Assembly: GCA_022653735.1 (NCBI GenBank)
Contig: JALCSU010000005.1
Span: forward strand, 20,774 to 84,773
DNA from: Bacteroidales bacterium
GTDB lineage: Bacteria; Bacteroidota; Bacteroidia; Bacteroidales; UBA932
Direction of reading: 5' to 3'
DNA length: 64,000 bases
Shown: positions 21,602 to 31,711 of the stretch, one piece after another
How the letters are laid out: each line of letters opens with the position of its first letter
How positions within the stretch are numbered: position 1 is the stretch's first letter
Position numbers and translations under genes: made by a program
Notes under the pieces: generated by a model
Seen by the model: only the letters and a program-made list of their open reading frames with translations
The model's database searches: none
What the model was told of the DNA's origin: nothing

Positions 21602-23860
21602 ATGCGAGGTTTTATTTTTTATGCAGCATCTATGCTGCTCATGACGGCTCCGGCGGCCGCATTCGCCGGAAATGATTCAAAGTCCGCTGGCGAAGAGTCA
21701 GATAAGGTGGAGCATCTGGACAGCGTCGTCGTGTCTGCCTCCAGGGCAGGAAAATCCACTCCGATAACCTACACGATGGTTGGCAGGCAGGAGATTCGAA
21801 GCGCCAACCCGATAAATTCTGTTCCGATGATTCTGAATCTTCAGCCTTCGGTAGTGACTTACAACGAGGGTGGCACGGGCCTTGGCAACTCGAACATGAC
21901 GATCCGCGGCTCCAAAGGTTCCCAGATCAATGTAACCCTGAATGGGGTGACGCTCAACGATGCCGAGTCACAGGAAGTGTTCTGGGTGAACATTCCTTCA
22001 CTAGCCAGCATCCTCTCTTCCGTACAGGTTCAAAGGGGATTGGGAACGACTGCCAATGGAGCAGGAGCATTTGGAGCTTCCGTGAATATGTCAACGGCTT
22101 CCGTACAGGCGGATCCTTTCGCAGTGGTTGACGTCAGCGCAGGCTCATGGAACACTTTCGAGACTACTGTGGCCGCAGGAACTGGACTCTCTAAATCGGG
22201 CTTCTACGCCAATGCGGCATATTCAAGAGGCTATACCGATGGTTATATTCGTAATGCGAAAGTTAAATCGCAGTCGGCATTCGTGGTGCTAGGCTGGATG
22301 AACGAGCGCAACTCCCTCAGGATGACTTGGCTGATGGGTCACCAGAGGAGCGGTATAACATGGAATGGCATCGACATTGAGCAATATCATAAAGACCGGA
22401 AATATAATGACGCAGGGCAGTATTATGATGAATATGGCAACGTGCACTATTACGACAATGCCATTGACGCATACGATCAGAACCATATTCAGTTGAATTA
22501 TACTCACAGCTTCTCCGATGCGCTCACTTGGAGCACGACTCTGAATTATACTCGCGGCGATGGTTATGATGAATATTATAAAGAGGACAAGAAGCTGCCG
22601 AAATATGGTTTTGCCTCGACTTTCGGAAAGAGCGATATCATTTATCGAAAGCTCATGGGAAACGATTTCTACGTAGTGAATTCGGACTTAAAATACGCTT
22701 CCGACTTGCTTCGCCTAACTGGCGGGGTGAGCGTCTCCAAGTACGATGGTGACCATTGGGGAAGGGTTCTCTGGGCTGCGGTGCCAGGAGATTCTTTCGA
22801 TTATTCATCCTTGAAGCAAGGCAATAGGGAGGACAATCCTTGGTACTGGAATAACGGCACTAAGTACGACGTGTCTGCTCATGCCCGTGCGGAATATCTC
22901 GTAGGAGACTGGGTTACGCTTTTCGGTGATATCCAGTATCGTTATGTGGATCTTGACATGAACGGCGTGGACGACGACGCAGCCAGGGTCGATTATAGCG
23001 ACAGCTGGAATTTCCTGAATCCTCGCGCAGGCATGAACTTCGACTTTTCAGAGGCTCACAGAGCCTATTTCTCGGTGGCTCTAGGACATCGCGAACCAGG
23101 GAGAGGGGACATCAAGGAGAACATAAAGGGTGACATCAGTCCTTTGAAACCCGAGAAAATGCTGGACTTCGAGCTTGGGTATAATTATTCCGGAGCGAAA
23201 TTCTCCGGTTCTGCGAACGTCTACCTAATGGAATATAAGGACATGCTTCTGGAGACCGGGCGGCTCAGCTCCTCCGGCTATGCCATCAAGGAGAACGTGT
23301 CCAGGGGGTGGAGAAGGGGAGTGGAGCTGTCCGCTGCCTGGACTCCTACGCTCTGGTTCCGCCTCGATGCCAATGCTACGCTAAGCGTGAACCAGATAAA
23401 GGAATATGTCGACTATGCTTCCGTCAGCGACGGTGCAGAATTTGAGACCAAGGCTTTTGATTATGGCAGGTCAACCATGCTCATGTCACCGTCCTTCATT
23501 GGCATGGCAAAGCTCTCCGTCACCCCATGGAAGGATACCGGCAGGGGATCCTTGAAAACGACAACCTTCTCCATTGACGGCAAATACATCGGGAAACAAT
23601 ATCTGGACAATACGGAACGTTCTGACATGGAGATTCCAGGCTATTTCGTGAGCAATTTTTCCGTGGCTCATGAGTTCAAGGTGAACGGGGGCTTCCTCGG
23701 CCTGACCGGTTACGTGAATAACTTGTTCAACAACAAGTACTACGCATCAGGCTGGCGCTGGGAATCCTATTCGAAAGCCGATCAGAAGCTCACTACCGGC
23801 ATCGGCGTCTATTCTCAGGCTCCTGTCAATTTCATGTTCAAGGTCTCCTACAGATTCTAG
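21602..23860 (+). CDS. TonB-dependent receptor, predicted thiamin(e)-related outer membrane transporter
   Basis: Plug domain DSVVVSASRAGKSTPITYTMVGRQEI, C-terminal YRF; directly downstream of TPP riboswitch. Confidence 0.9.
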   Translation: MRGFIFYAASMLLMTAPAAAFAGNDSKSAGEESDKVEHLDSVVVSASRAGKSTPITYTMVGRQEIRSANPINSVPMILNLQPSVVTYNEGGTGLGNSNMTIRGSKGSQINVTLNGVTLNDAESQEVFWVNIPSLASILSSVQVQRGLGTTANGAGAFGASVNMSTASVQADPFAVVDVSAGSWNTFETTVAAGTGLSKSGFYANAAYSRGYTDGYIRNAKVKSQSAFVVLGWMNERNSLRMTWLMGHQRSGITWNGIDIEQYHKDRKYNDAGQYYDEYGNVHYYDNAIDAYDQNHIQLNYTHSFSDALTWSTTLNYTRGDGYDEYYKEDKKLPKYGFASTFGKSDIIYRKLMGNDFYVVNSDLKYASDLLRLTGGVSVSKYDGDHWGRVLWAAVPGDSFDYSSLKQGNREDNPWYWNNGTKYDVSAHARAEYLVGDWVTLFGDIQYRYVDLDMNGVDDDAARVDYSDSWNFLNPRAGMNFDFSEAHRAYFSVALGHREPGRGDIKENIKGDISPLKPEKMLDFELGYNYSGAKFSGSANVYLMEYKDMLLETGRLSSSGYAIKENVSRGWRRGVELSAAWTPTLWFRLDANATLSVNQIKEYVDYASVSDGAEFETKAFDYGRSTMLMSPSFIGMAKLSVTPWKDTGRGSLKTTTFSIDGKYIGKQYLDNTERSDMEIPGYFVSNFSVAHEFKVNGGFLGLTGYVNNLFNNKYYASGWRWESYSKADQKLTTGIGVYSQAPVNFMFKVSYRF

Positions 23861-23875
23861 AAATATTTTCTACCT

Positions 23876-24820
23876 TTGCCCCTTGTGATGAATACAAAGG
23901 CTAAAGGTTATTTGCTGGGCTCGATAGCGGCGGCGACTTACGGGATGAACCCCTTGTTTGCGCTGCCGCTTTACAGTGATGGAATGGATCCGAACTCGGT
24001 TCTGTTCTTCAGATACGCTTTCGCGATTCCGATTCTGGCTCTGATGCTTAAGCTAAGGGGCAGGAGTTTCAAAATGAATGTCCGAAAGGAACTTCCGGCA
24101 TACATCATTCTGGGCTTATTGCTGGCGATGTCGTCACTGACGCTCTTCCTGAGCTACAACTATATGGCCGCAGGAATAGCCACGACCATCCTCTTCGTTT
24201 ACCCGCTGATGGTCGCAATCATAATGGCGCTCGTCTATAAGGAGAAAATAACGCTCCAGACAGCATTCTGCATATTCGTGGCAATAGCTGGGATTTCCTT
24301 GCTGTACAAGAGCGATGACGGCACCACGCTAAGCGTGGCAGGAACCATTTTCGTGCTGCTTTCCGCCCTCAGCTATGCGATTTACATCGTTGGAATCAAC
24401 TACAAAGGCATAAAAGACCTGTCCACCATAAAAGTGACGTTCTACATCATTTCGGCAGGCTTTTTCGTGTTCCTGATCCCAGCGCTGGTAAAAGGCCATG
24501 TGTCAACTCCTGATAAATGGTACCTCTGGTTCAACCTGCTGGCGCTCGCCATATTGCCGACCGTAGTGTCATTCGTTTGCACGACTGTCGCCATCCACGA
24601 CATCGGTTCCACTCCTGTAGCCATTCTGGGTGCTTTGGAACCCGTCACGGCAGTATTTTTCGGGGTTCTTTTGTTCAATGAGACGCTTTCGTTCCGTGAG
24701 GTAATCGGCCTGCTGCTCATCATTGCCGCTGTGACCGTAGTCATAATGGGCACCAGCGTCACGCACTTCCTCGTCCGCATCAGGAAAATGCTCCCGAGGC
24801 TGAGTAAAAACAGAAATTAA
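23876..24820 (+). CDS. EamA/DMT family transporter
   Basis: 10-TM DMT protein with ILGALEPVTAVFFGVLLFNETLSFREVIGLLLI; 16 bp after TonB receptor. Confidence 0.85.
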   Translation: MPLVMNTKAKGYLLGSIAAATYGMNPLFALPLYSDGMDPNSVLFFRYAFAIPILALMLKLRGRSFKMNVRKELPAYIILGLLLAMSSLTLFLSYNYMAAGIATTILFVYPLMVAIIMALVYKEKITLQTAFCIFVAIAGISLLYKSDDGTTLSVAGTIFVLLSALSYAIYIVGINYKGIKDLSTIKVTFYIISAGFFVFLIPALVKGHVSTPDKWYLWFNLLALAILPTVVSFVCTTVAIHDIGSTPVAILGALEPVTAVFFGVLLFNETLSFREVIGLLLIIAAVTVVIMGTSVTHFLVRIRKMLPRLSKNRN

Positions 24821-24981
24821 AATTTTAATGAATATGAAAAAACTTGTTTCAGCGTTGTCAGTGGTGGCGGACGGTGTCTTTTTTTGTCGTTTGGACTGAT
24901 TATTGTGCAGTTAATGGGTAAAATAAGCCTGTTCGTTGAAAAATAATTTTGGAAAAAGATAAATTTTTATATATTTGTAAT

Positions 24982-25080
24982 GAAAGTTCAAGGAACTTTC
25001 AATATTTGTTTGGTCAGTGTTTTTAGAATAAAGTTGTTTGTTTGAAGGCAGTCGGGTGCGATACCTCACTGCCTTTTCTT
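24982..25080 (+). ncRNA. Candidate stand-alone small RNA
   Basis: TTTG-N18-TATATTTG promoter (box 24970-24977), hairpin gaaagttc-aag-gaactttc (24982-25000), terminator aaggcagt...actgccttttctttttt. Confidence 0.5.
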
Positions 25081-25135
25081 TTTTATCATTATTTCATATA
25101 TTAGCGGCTGTTTTGTCGCAAAAATGTGAGGAGAA

Positions 25136-26029
25136 ATGGATCGTGCCAAGGAAATAACTTTCGTCACCCTTGTAGGTTCCGTCGTTAACCTGATTCTGAC
25201 TGTATTCAAGATCATTGCAGGCATAGTGGGCAAGTCAACCGCAATGCTGGCCGATGGCATACATTCTTTGAGTGACCTGGTCACAGACGTGATAGTGATA
25301 GTCTTCGTGAGAATCTCTGGCAAAGGCAGGGACAAGGATCACGATTACGGCCACGGCAAATTCGAGACATTCGCGACATTCATAATCGCCCTGATGCTGG
25401 CCATCGTGGCTTTCAACCTGATGGACGTGGGGATCAAGAAAATAAAAGATATTCTTGAAGGACAGCCTGTGCCAACGCCTAAAATGATAGCCGTTTGGGC
25501 TGCTGCTCTGTCCATTGTGGCGAAAGAGGCCCTGTATCAATATACGGCGATAAAAGGCAAGAAACTGGAAAGCCCCATGATGGTGGCAAACGCCTGGCAC
25601 CACAGGTCGGATGCCTTGTCCTCGATTGGCTCGCTGTTAGGAATAGGCGGAGCCATATTCCTAGGGAATAAATTCGCAATACTTGACCCTCTGGCAGGCT
25701 GCGTCATCAGCATATTCATATTCGTGATTGCTTTCAAGATGTCTATCCCTGCGATAAAGGAGCTGCTGGATGTCTCTCTGCCGGACGACATGGAAGAAAA
25801 AATAGTCAATACGGCGGTCTCGGTGCCTGGAGTCATCGATTTCCATAATCTGAAGACCCGCAAGGAAGGACCTTACATCATAATAGAAGGGCATCTGGTG
25901 GTGCCATCGGGCATGTCGCTGAAAGAGGCTCATGATATTTCCAAGGAAGTGGAGGAAGAGATATGGAAGGAATTCGGAAAAGAAACCCAGATTTCGCTTC
26001 ACATCGAGCCGGAAGACGATGCGGATTAA
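25136..26029 (+). CDS. Cation diffusion facilitator family transporter
   Basis: MLADGIHSLSDLVTDVIVIV, KDHDYGHGKFETFATF. Confidence 0.92.
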   Translation: MDRAKEITFVTLVGSVVNLILTVFKIIAGIVGKSTAMLADGIHSLSDLVTDVIVIVFVRISGKGRDKDHDYGHGKFETFATFIIALMLAIVAFNLMDVGIKKIKDILEGQPVPTPKMIAVWAAALSIVAKEALYQYTAIKGKKLESPMMVANAWHHRSDALSSIGSLLGIGGAIFLGNKFAILDPLAGCVISIFIFVIAFKMSIPAIKELLDVSLPDDMEEKIVNTAVSVPGVIDFHNLKTRKEGPYIIIEGHLVVPSGMSLKEAHDISKEVEEEIWKEFGKETQISLHIEPEDDAD

Positions 26030-26063
26030 TGAATATGCCACATTTAATAACACAAGCTGATAA

Positions 26064-27260
26064 ATGAATATGAAGAAGAAATTTCATCTTGGGCTGCTGC
26101 CCAGAATCTTGATAGCCATACTGCTTGGCATCGTTCTTGGGCTTTTCTTTCCGCTGCCGTTGGTGAGATTCTTCGCGACATTCAACGGCATATTCAGTAA
26201 TTTCCTGCAATTCCTGATTCCTCTGATAATCATAGGGTTGGTGGTTCCTGCCATAGCGGACATCGGCCAGGGAGCAGGGAAGTTGCTGCTGATCACGGCT
26301 CTCATCGCATATTGCGACACTGTGTTCGCAGGGCTTTTTTCCTATGGCACCAGCGCTGCCATCTTCCCTAAAATAATCGTCGGAGGCGGGGGAGTGGAGG
26401 CAGTTAATGAATATGAAAACATAGAGCCTTTCTTCACGATTCAGATTCCACCCATGGTGGACGTGATGTCTTCGCTGGTGTTTGCCTTCACCCTGGGCCT
26501 TGGAATGGCATTTTTCGGCTCGACGAACTTGAAGAGCATAGCAGGTGAGTTCAAGGATATAATAGTGAAGACCATCGAGGTGGTGATTCTGCCGCTGCTG
26601 CCCATCTACATATTCGGAATATTCCTGGGCATGACCTTCACAGGACAGGCTGTCCACGTGATCAAGGTCTTCATCGGGATTATCGGCGTCATATTCATAA
26701 TGCACATCCTATTGCTGGTATTCCAATATTGCGTCGCTGGTGCCATCGCCGGCAGAAACCCTTTCAAGACTCTTGGGAAGATGATGCCGGCCTATTTCAC
26801 CGCTCTAGGCACTTCTTCTTCGGCGGCGACTATTCCCGTGACGCTGGAATGCGTCAAAAAGAATAAAGTCAGTGATGGAATCGCCGGTTTCGTCGTGCCT
26901 CTCTGCGCTACGATTCATCTTTCTGGAAGCTGCTTGAAAATCACGGCTTGCGCAGTCGCCTTGATGCTAATGAATGGCATGCCGTTCGACTTCCCGATGT
27001 TCCTGGGCTTCATCCTTATGCTTGGGGTGATGATGGTGGCAGCCCCTGGAGTGCCAGGCGGCGCCATAATGGCGGCGCTGGGCGTGCTGAGCTCGATGCT
27101 GGGTTTCGGAGAGCAGGAGCAGGCTTTGATGATAGCTCTCTACATCACGATGGATAATTTCGGCACGGCATGCAACGTGACCGGCGACGGAGCCATCGCC
27201 ATGGTCATAGACAAGTTCTTTCGCAAAAAAGCCCCGGAAATGCGTTCCGAGGCTTGTTAA
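26064..27260 (+). CDS. Dicarboxylate/amino acid:cation symporter (DAACS family)
   Basis: ALGTSSSAATIPVTLECVKKNKVSDGIAGFVVPLCATIHLSGS; TMDNFGTACNVTGDGAIAMVIDK. Confidence 0.92.
   Translation: MNMKKKFHLGLLPRILIAILLGIVLGLFFPLPLVRFFATFNGIFSNFLQFLIPLIIIGLVVPAIADIGQGAGKLLLITALIAYCDTVFAGLFSYGTSAAIFPKIIVGGGGVEAVNEYENIEPFFTIQIPPMVDVMSSLVFAFTLGLGMAFFGSTNLKSIAGEFKDIIVKTIEVVILPLLPIYIFGIFLGMTFTGQAVHVIKVFIGIIGVIFIMHILLLVFQYCVAGAIAGRNPFKTLGKMMPAYFTALGTSSSAATIPVTLECVKKNKVSDGIAGFVVPLCATIHLSGSCLKITACAVALMLMNGMPFDFPMFLGFILMLGVMMVAAPGVPGGAIMAALGVLSSMLGFGEQEQALMIALYITMDNFGTACNVTGDGAIAMVIDKFFRKKAPEMRSEAC
27229..27255. terminator. Hairpin overlapping the transporter stop region, shared by convergent genes
   Basis: aagccccggaa-N5-ttccgaggctt (10/11 pairs) encoding the last codons. 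Confidence 0.6.
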
Positions 27261-27277
27261 AGCTGCGTGGCTCGGTG

Positions 27278-29323
27278 TCATGAGAGCTTGTCCAGCTCGT
27301 CCATCCAGAGCTTTGCCTTTGCATCCGACGGCATGCGCCAGTCCGCCCTTGGCGAGAGGCTGACCATGCTTATTTTCGGGCCGTCAGGCAGGCAGGAGCG
27401 CTTGAACTGCTGGCTGAAGAATCTCCAGAAGAACTTCTTGAGCCATTTCAGGATTTCTGCATCGTCGTATTCTCCGTTGAATGCCCGTTTTGCGAAGAAA
27501 TATATTTTTTTAGGGGCCCAGCCGTAGCGGTGGAAATTATACAGGAAGAAATCGTGCAGCTCGTAAGGCCCGATGAGGTCTTCGGTCTTCTGCTTGATGT
27601 TTCCGTCCGAGTCCGCAGGCTTCAGCTCAGGGCTGATTGGCGTGTCTATCACGTCCAGGAGTATCTCTTTGGCGGAACGACGGCCTTTCTCGGCCTTCTC
27701 ATCGAATACGTTTTCCGCAGCCCAGCGTACCAGATGCTTGATGAGCGTTTTCGGCACAGAGGAATTCACGGCGTACATGGACATATGGTCGCCATTGTAG
27801 GTGCACCAGCCCAAAGCCAGCTCTGAAAGGTCTCCGGTGCCGATTACTATCCCTCCCTCCTGATTGGCAATGTCCATGAGGATCTGAGTCCTCTCTCGCG
27901 CCTGGGCGTTCTCGTAGGTGGAATCCATGACATCTGGGTCGTGTCCGATGTCCTTGAAATGCTGGTTCACGGCAGGGACTACGGAAATCTCCTTTGAGGT
28001 GATGCCGAGGGCAGCCATCAAATCCGTGGCATTGGATTTCGTGCGTTTCGTCGTCCCTAAGCCCGGCATGGTGATGCCGTAAATGCCTTTGCGCGGGAGG
28101 CCAAGCCTGTCGAAAGCCATGGTGGTGACAAGCAGGGCCAGAGTGCTGTCCAGCCCGCCGGATATGCCGATCACTGCTGTTTTGCAACCGATATGCTCCA
28201 GCCTTGACACGAGTCCGATGGTCTGGATGGAGAGGATTTCCCTGGATTTGCCAGCTATTTCGAGCGGATTGCCTTCCGGCAGGAAAGGATGAGGTTCTAC
28301 TGCTCTGTGCAGGGATTTTTCAAAATCCGTCGGGGCGGCAGGTCCAAGGTCGTAGCGGGAATAGTACACTGAATATTCTGAAGCGGAAGTCCCGTCGGGA
28401 GCCATCCCTCGGAAAGAATTCTTCTTCTGCCTCAGTACGTCAAGCGCCTGGATGTCAATGTCTGCGAATATCATGGAGTCCTCTATCTGGAAGCGCTCGT
28501 TCTCTGCCAGCAGGCTGCCGTTCTCGCAGATAATCGAGGACCCTGCGTACACGGTGTCCTGAGTGGATTCTCCGTAGCCGGCAGAGCAATAGATGTAGCC
28601 GGAGACGGTGCGACCGGACTGATTGGAGATAAGCATCTTGCGCTCGGCGTACTTCGTCATTACCTCGTTCGAGGCTGACAAGTTCACGATGATCTGAGCA
28701 CCTGAAGGGGCCAGAAATGAGGAAGGGGGCACCGGAGCCCAGAAATCCTCGCAAATCTCGATTCCGAAAGTTGCATTTCCTATCGTGAATAACTGGTTCG
28801 GAGAAATGTTGCACTGCTGCCCTGCGAAACGAATTTCTGAGTCAAATCCCTCACGGCAGAACCTCTTCCCGTCATTGACGAAATGGCCGCTGGCGACATT
28901 GTGCTGTGACAGGAAGTCCGATCCTGGAGCGAACCAGCGGGCCTCGTAGAATTCGCCGTAGGTAGGCAGGTATATTTTGGGAACCAGTCCCTTCAGCCCG
29001 CCGTTCCTGATTACGGCGGCGCAATTGTATAGCTTCCCGCAGAATTGCACCGGCACGCCGACGATGACGGTTATGAACTTGCCCCTGGTGAATGCCATGA
29101 TTTTCGCCACGGCATCTTCCGCCTTGCGTAAAAGCAGGTCCTGGCTGAACAAATCACCGCAGGTGTAGCCCGTGACAGATAATTCAGGAAATACCACGAG
29201 CGAAGCTCCTTCGGTCTCAGCCTTGTCTATCTGGCCTACGATTGCCTTCATGTTGTGGTCTATGTCGGCAACCTTCACGCGAGGAACAGCTGCGGCAACC
29301 CTGAACAAACCGTAATCTTCCAT
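27278..29323 (-). CDS. nadE: Glutamine-dependent NAD(+) synthase
   Basis: N-terminal nitrilase domain; GISGGLDSTLALLVTTMAFDRLG; GTGDLSELALGWCTYNGDHMSMYAVNSSVPKTL. Confidence 0.95.
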   Translation of the reverse strand: MEDYGLFRVAAAVPRVKVADIDHNMKAIVGQIDKAETEGASLVVFPELSVTGYTCGDLFSQDLLLRKAEDAVAKIMAFTRGKFITVIVGVPVQFCGKLYNCAAVIRNGGLKGLVPKIYLPTYGEFYEARWFAPGSDFLSQHNVASGHFVNDGKRFCREGFDSEIRFAGQQCNISPNQLFTIGNATFGIEICEDFWAPVPPSSFLAPSGAQIIVNLSASNEVMTKYAERKMLISNQSGRTVSGYIYCSAGYGESTQDTVYAGSSIICENGSLLAENERFQIEDSMIFADIDIQALDVLRQKKNSFRGMAPDGTSASEYSVYYSRYDLGPAAPTDFEKSLHRAVEPHPFLPEGNPLEIAGKSREILSIQTIGLVSRLEHIGCKTAVIGISGGLDSTLALLVTTMAFDRLGLPRKGIYGITMPGLGTTKRTKSNATDLMAALGITSKEISVVPAVNQHFKDIGHDPDVMDSTYENAQARERTQILMDIANQEGGIVIGTGDLSELALGWCTYNGDHMSMYAVNSSVPKTLIKHLVRWAAENVFDEKAEKGRRSAKEILLDVIDTPISPELKPADSDGNIKQKTEDLIGPYELHDFFLYNFHRYGWAPKKIYFFAKRAFNGEYDDAEILKWLKKFFWRFFSQQFKRSCLPDGPKISMVSLSPRADWRMPSDAKAKLWMDELDKLS

Positions 29324-29327
29324 ATTC

Positions 29328-29540
29328 CTAAGAATTTGCAGGGTCGTTTCCCTCATCTATCTTCTCGCGATGGGCATAGACAGCGGTGGCTATGCAGCGG
29401 TACAGGAAATATATTCCTATTACTACGATTAAAATATTGATCCAGAGCTTTCCCTGGCCATTGATCATGTTCGCTATGCCGAAATAGAGGATGAAGGCAG
29501 AGAACACGAAATAGACTATTGCTAGTATTGTTTTATTCAT
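29328..29540 (-). CDS. Small membrane protein
   Basis: 70 aa with two hydrophobic helices. Confidence 0.6.
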   Translation of the reverse strand: MNKTILAIVYFVFSAFILYFGIANMINGQGKLWINILIVVIGIYFLYRCIATAVYAHREKIDEGNDPANS

Positions 29541-29542
29541 TT

Positions 29543-30376
29543 CTATAGGCTTTCAATTAATGCTTCGAATATTGCGCACATCCTGCCCGCAGCTGCGTCT
29601 GCTGCCATTACGACAGCATCGCCATCGTTCTTATAATCAGGGGCATAGTCGTCATGGGCTTCATTAGTGATCACCGACATCCCAAACACTGGAATATCCG
29701 AATGGCGGGCTACGATGACCTCAGGAATGGTTGACATTCCGGTCGCGTCGCCGCCGATCGTGCGGATGTATTTGTATTCCGACGGGGTTTCGTATGTAGG
29801 GCCGGTGCCTCCGTAATACACGCCTTTATGGACCTTGATGCCCAGAGAGGCGGCAATTTCCTCTGCTTTCGCAATCAGTCCTAAGTCATATGGCCTTGTC
29901 ATGTCTGGGAAGCGAGGCCCGAAATCGTCCAGATTAGGCCCGATGAGCGGATTCGGGAGCTGGTTGATGTGATCCTTGATGATCATGAGGTCGCCGATTT
30001 TGTAGCCGTAATTCACTCCGCCTGCGGCATTGGAAACGAACAGATACTTGATTCCGATTACCTTCATCACCCTGATTGGGAGAGTCACCATGTCCATCGG
30101 GTAGCCCTCGTAGTAGTGGATTCTGCCTTGCATGGCGATTACGGTTTTTCCGCCGAGAGTGCCGACTATGAAGTTGCCCTTGTGGCCGATCGCCGTTGAA
30201 ACAGGAAAGCCAGGTATGGTCTTGTAAGGAATGGTGAGCGGGTCTGCGATTTTATTTGCCAGATTGCCCAGGCCGCTGCCCAGAACTATTCCTATCACTG
30301 GCTTCAGGGAGCCAAGCTGCGATTTCACGTAGTCGGCTGCTTTGTAGATTCTTTCTGCTCTTGGATCCATATTCAT
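29543..30376 (-). CDS. Purine-nucleoside phosphorylase
   Basis: [50 protein letters not shown]. Confidence 0.94.
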   Translation of the reverse strand: MNMDPRAERIYKAADYVKSQLGSLKPVIGIVLGSGLGNLANKIADPLTIPYKTIPGFPVSTAIGHKGNFIVGTLGGKTVIAMQGRIHYYEGYPMDMVTLPIRVMKVIGIKYLFVSNAAGGVNYGYKIGDLMIIKDHINQLPNPLIGPNLDDFGPRFPDMTRPYDLGLIAKAEEIAASLGIKVHKGVYYGGTGPTYETPSEYKYIRTIGGDATGMSTIPEVIVARHSDIPVFGMSVITNEAHDDYAPDYKNDGDAVVMAADAAAGRMCAIFEALIESL

Positions 30377-31651
30377 TTATCTTAATATAATTTCATTCAG
30401 TACGGTGCGGGCTCCTTTCAGGATTTCTTTCTCGCCCACGACATTGCGGCCCCTCATGACGAATTTTCCGCCTGATATCAACGATGACACTGAGTCACTG
30501 TGCGCTGAATATATGAAATTCGCGAGGAAAGGAGCAGGGGAAAGGAAGAATGAGCTGTCGGTGTCAATGATTTGAATGTCAGCGTCATAGCCCTCTTTAA
30601 TCAGTCCGGTCCTAAGCCCGAATGCCTTAGCTCCGTTTATGGTGGCCATTTCCAGCAGTTTCGGCAGAGGCATCTCGGAAGGGTCTTTGCGCCAGGCTTT
30701 CTGGAACAGGGCAGTCGTCTTCATGGCTTCGAGGATGTCCAGATTATTCGAGGATGCGCACCCGTCGGTGCCGATGCAGACATTAGCGCCAGCGTCCGAG
30801 AGTTCTTTCCACTTGAATTTGTAGCCAGAGGATAGCTTAGTGTTGGAATTAATATTATGCACGCAATTCACGTGGCGTTTCCCTAGGATTTCGATATCCT
30901 TTTCCGATATCCACAGCGTGTGGGCGGCAATCACGTCAGGCCCCAGAACCCCCAGGGAATCAAGATATTCGACAGGGGAGAGACCTCCGTGCGCCGCTTT
31001 ACAGTCGAGATCTTCCTTCTCTGATTCTCCTACGTGGATATGTATTTTCAGGCCATGCTTGCGGGCATATTCAGTCGCCCAGAGGATGGTCTTCTCGGAA
31101 TTCGTGTAGACGGCGTGGATGCCTATTGTGAATATGCTCCTGGCATCCCAGCCTTTCACGGTCTCGTGCATCTGGATGCATTGCTCTTTCTGCCTTTGCG
31201 CCTCTTCCGGCTTGAAATGGTCCAGGAAGACGTAGGACACGGCATCTCGCACGCCCATTTCGGAAGCGGCCAGATGAGCGGATGGAGAGAACCAGTACTG
31301 GTCATTGAACGTCGTCGTGCCGGTTTTTATCATTTCCAGGCAGGCTACTTTCGTGCCCCAGTATATGAACGGAGCATCCAGCTTCGCTTCTATTGCCCAG
31401 ATATGATCCAGCCACTCTTCCAGCCTCATGTCTTCGCCGACGCCCCTCATCAGGGTCATGGCAGCGTGAGTGTGCATATTGATAAAACCTGGAACAGCGA
31501 CTTTCCTATTGCAGTCCACGACCTCTTCTCCAGCCTCTGGAGTCAAGTCTTTGCCGCAAGGTGCAATCTTCTTTATTTTTCCGTCAGCGATGCGAATGTT
31601 TGCCTTCGAACCATCGATCAGGCCAATATTTTTGAGAAATATGTTATTCAT
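30377..31651 (-). CDS. Amidohydrolase, MTA/SAH deaminase family
   Basis: VPGFINMHTHAAMTLMRGVGEDMRLEEWL, HIHVGESEKE, CIGTDGCASSNNLD. Confidence 0.9.
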   Translation of the reverse strand: MNNIFLKNIGLIDGSKANIRIADGKIKKIAPCGKDLTPEAGEEVVDCNRKVAVPGFINMHTHAAMTLMRGVGEDMRLEEWLDHIWAIEAKLDAPFIYWGTKVACLEMIKTGTTTFNDQYWFSPSAHLAASEMGVRDAVSYVFLDHFKPEEAQRQKEQCIQMHETVKGWDARSIFTIGIHAVYTNSEKTILWATEYARKHGLKIHIHVGESEKEDLDCKAAHGGLSPVEYLDSLGVLGPDVIAAHTLWISEKDIEILGKRHVNCVHNINSNTKLSSGYKFKWKELSDAGANVCIGTDGCASSNNLDILEAMKTTALFQKAWRKDPSEMPLPKLLEMATINGAKAFGLRTGLIKEGYDADIQIIDTDSSFFLSPAPFLANFIYSAHSDSVSSLISGGKFVMRGRNVVGEKEILKGARTVLNEIILR

Positions 31652-31711
31652 TTTAGCATAATTTCATCAAAAATAGCAAAATTTCTGATTATTTGATGGT
31701 TCGAAGACTCT

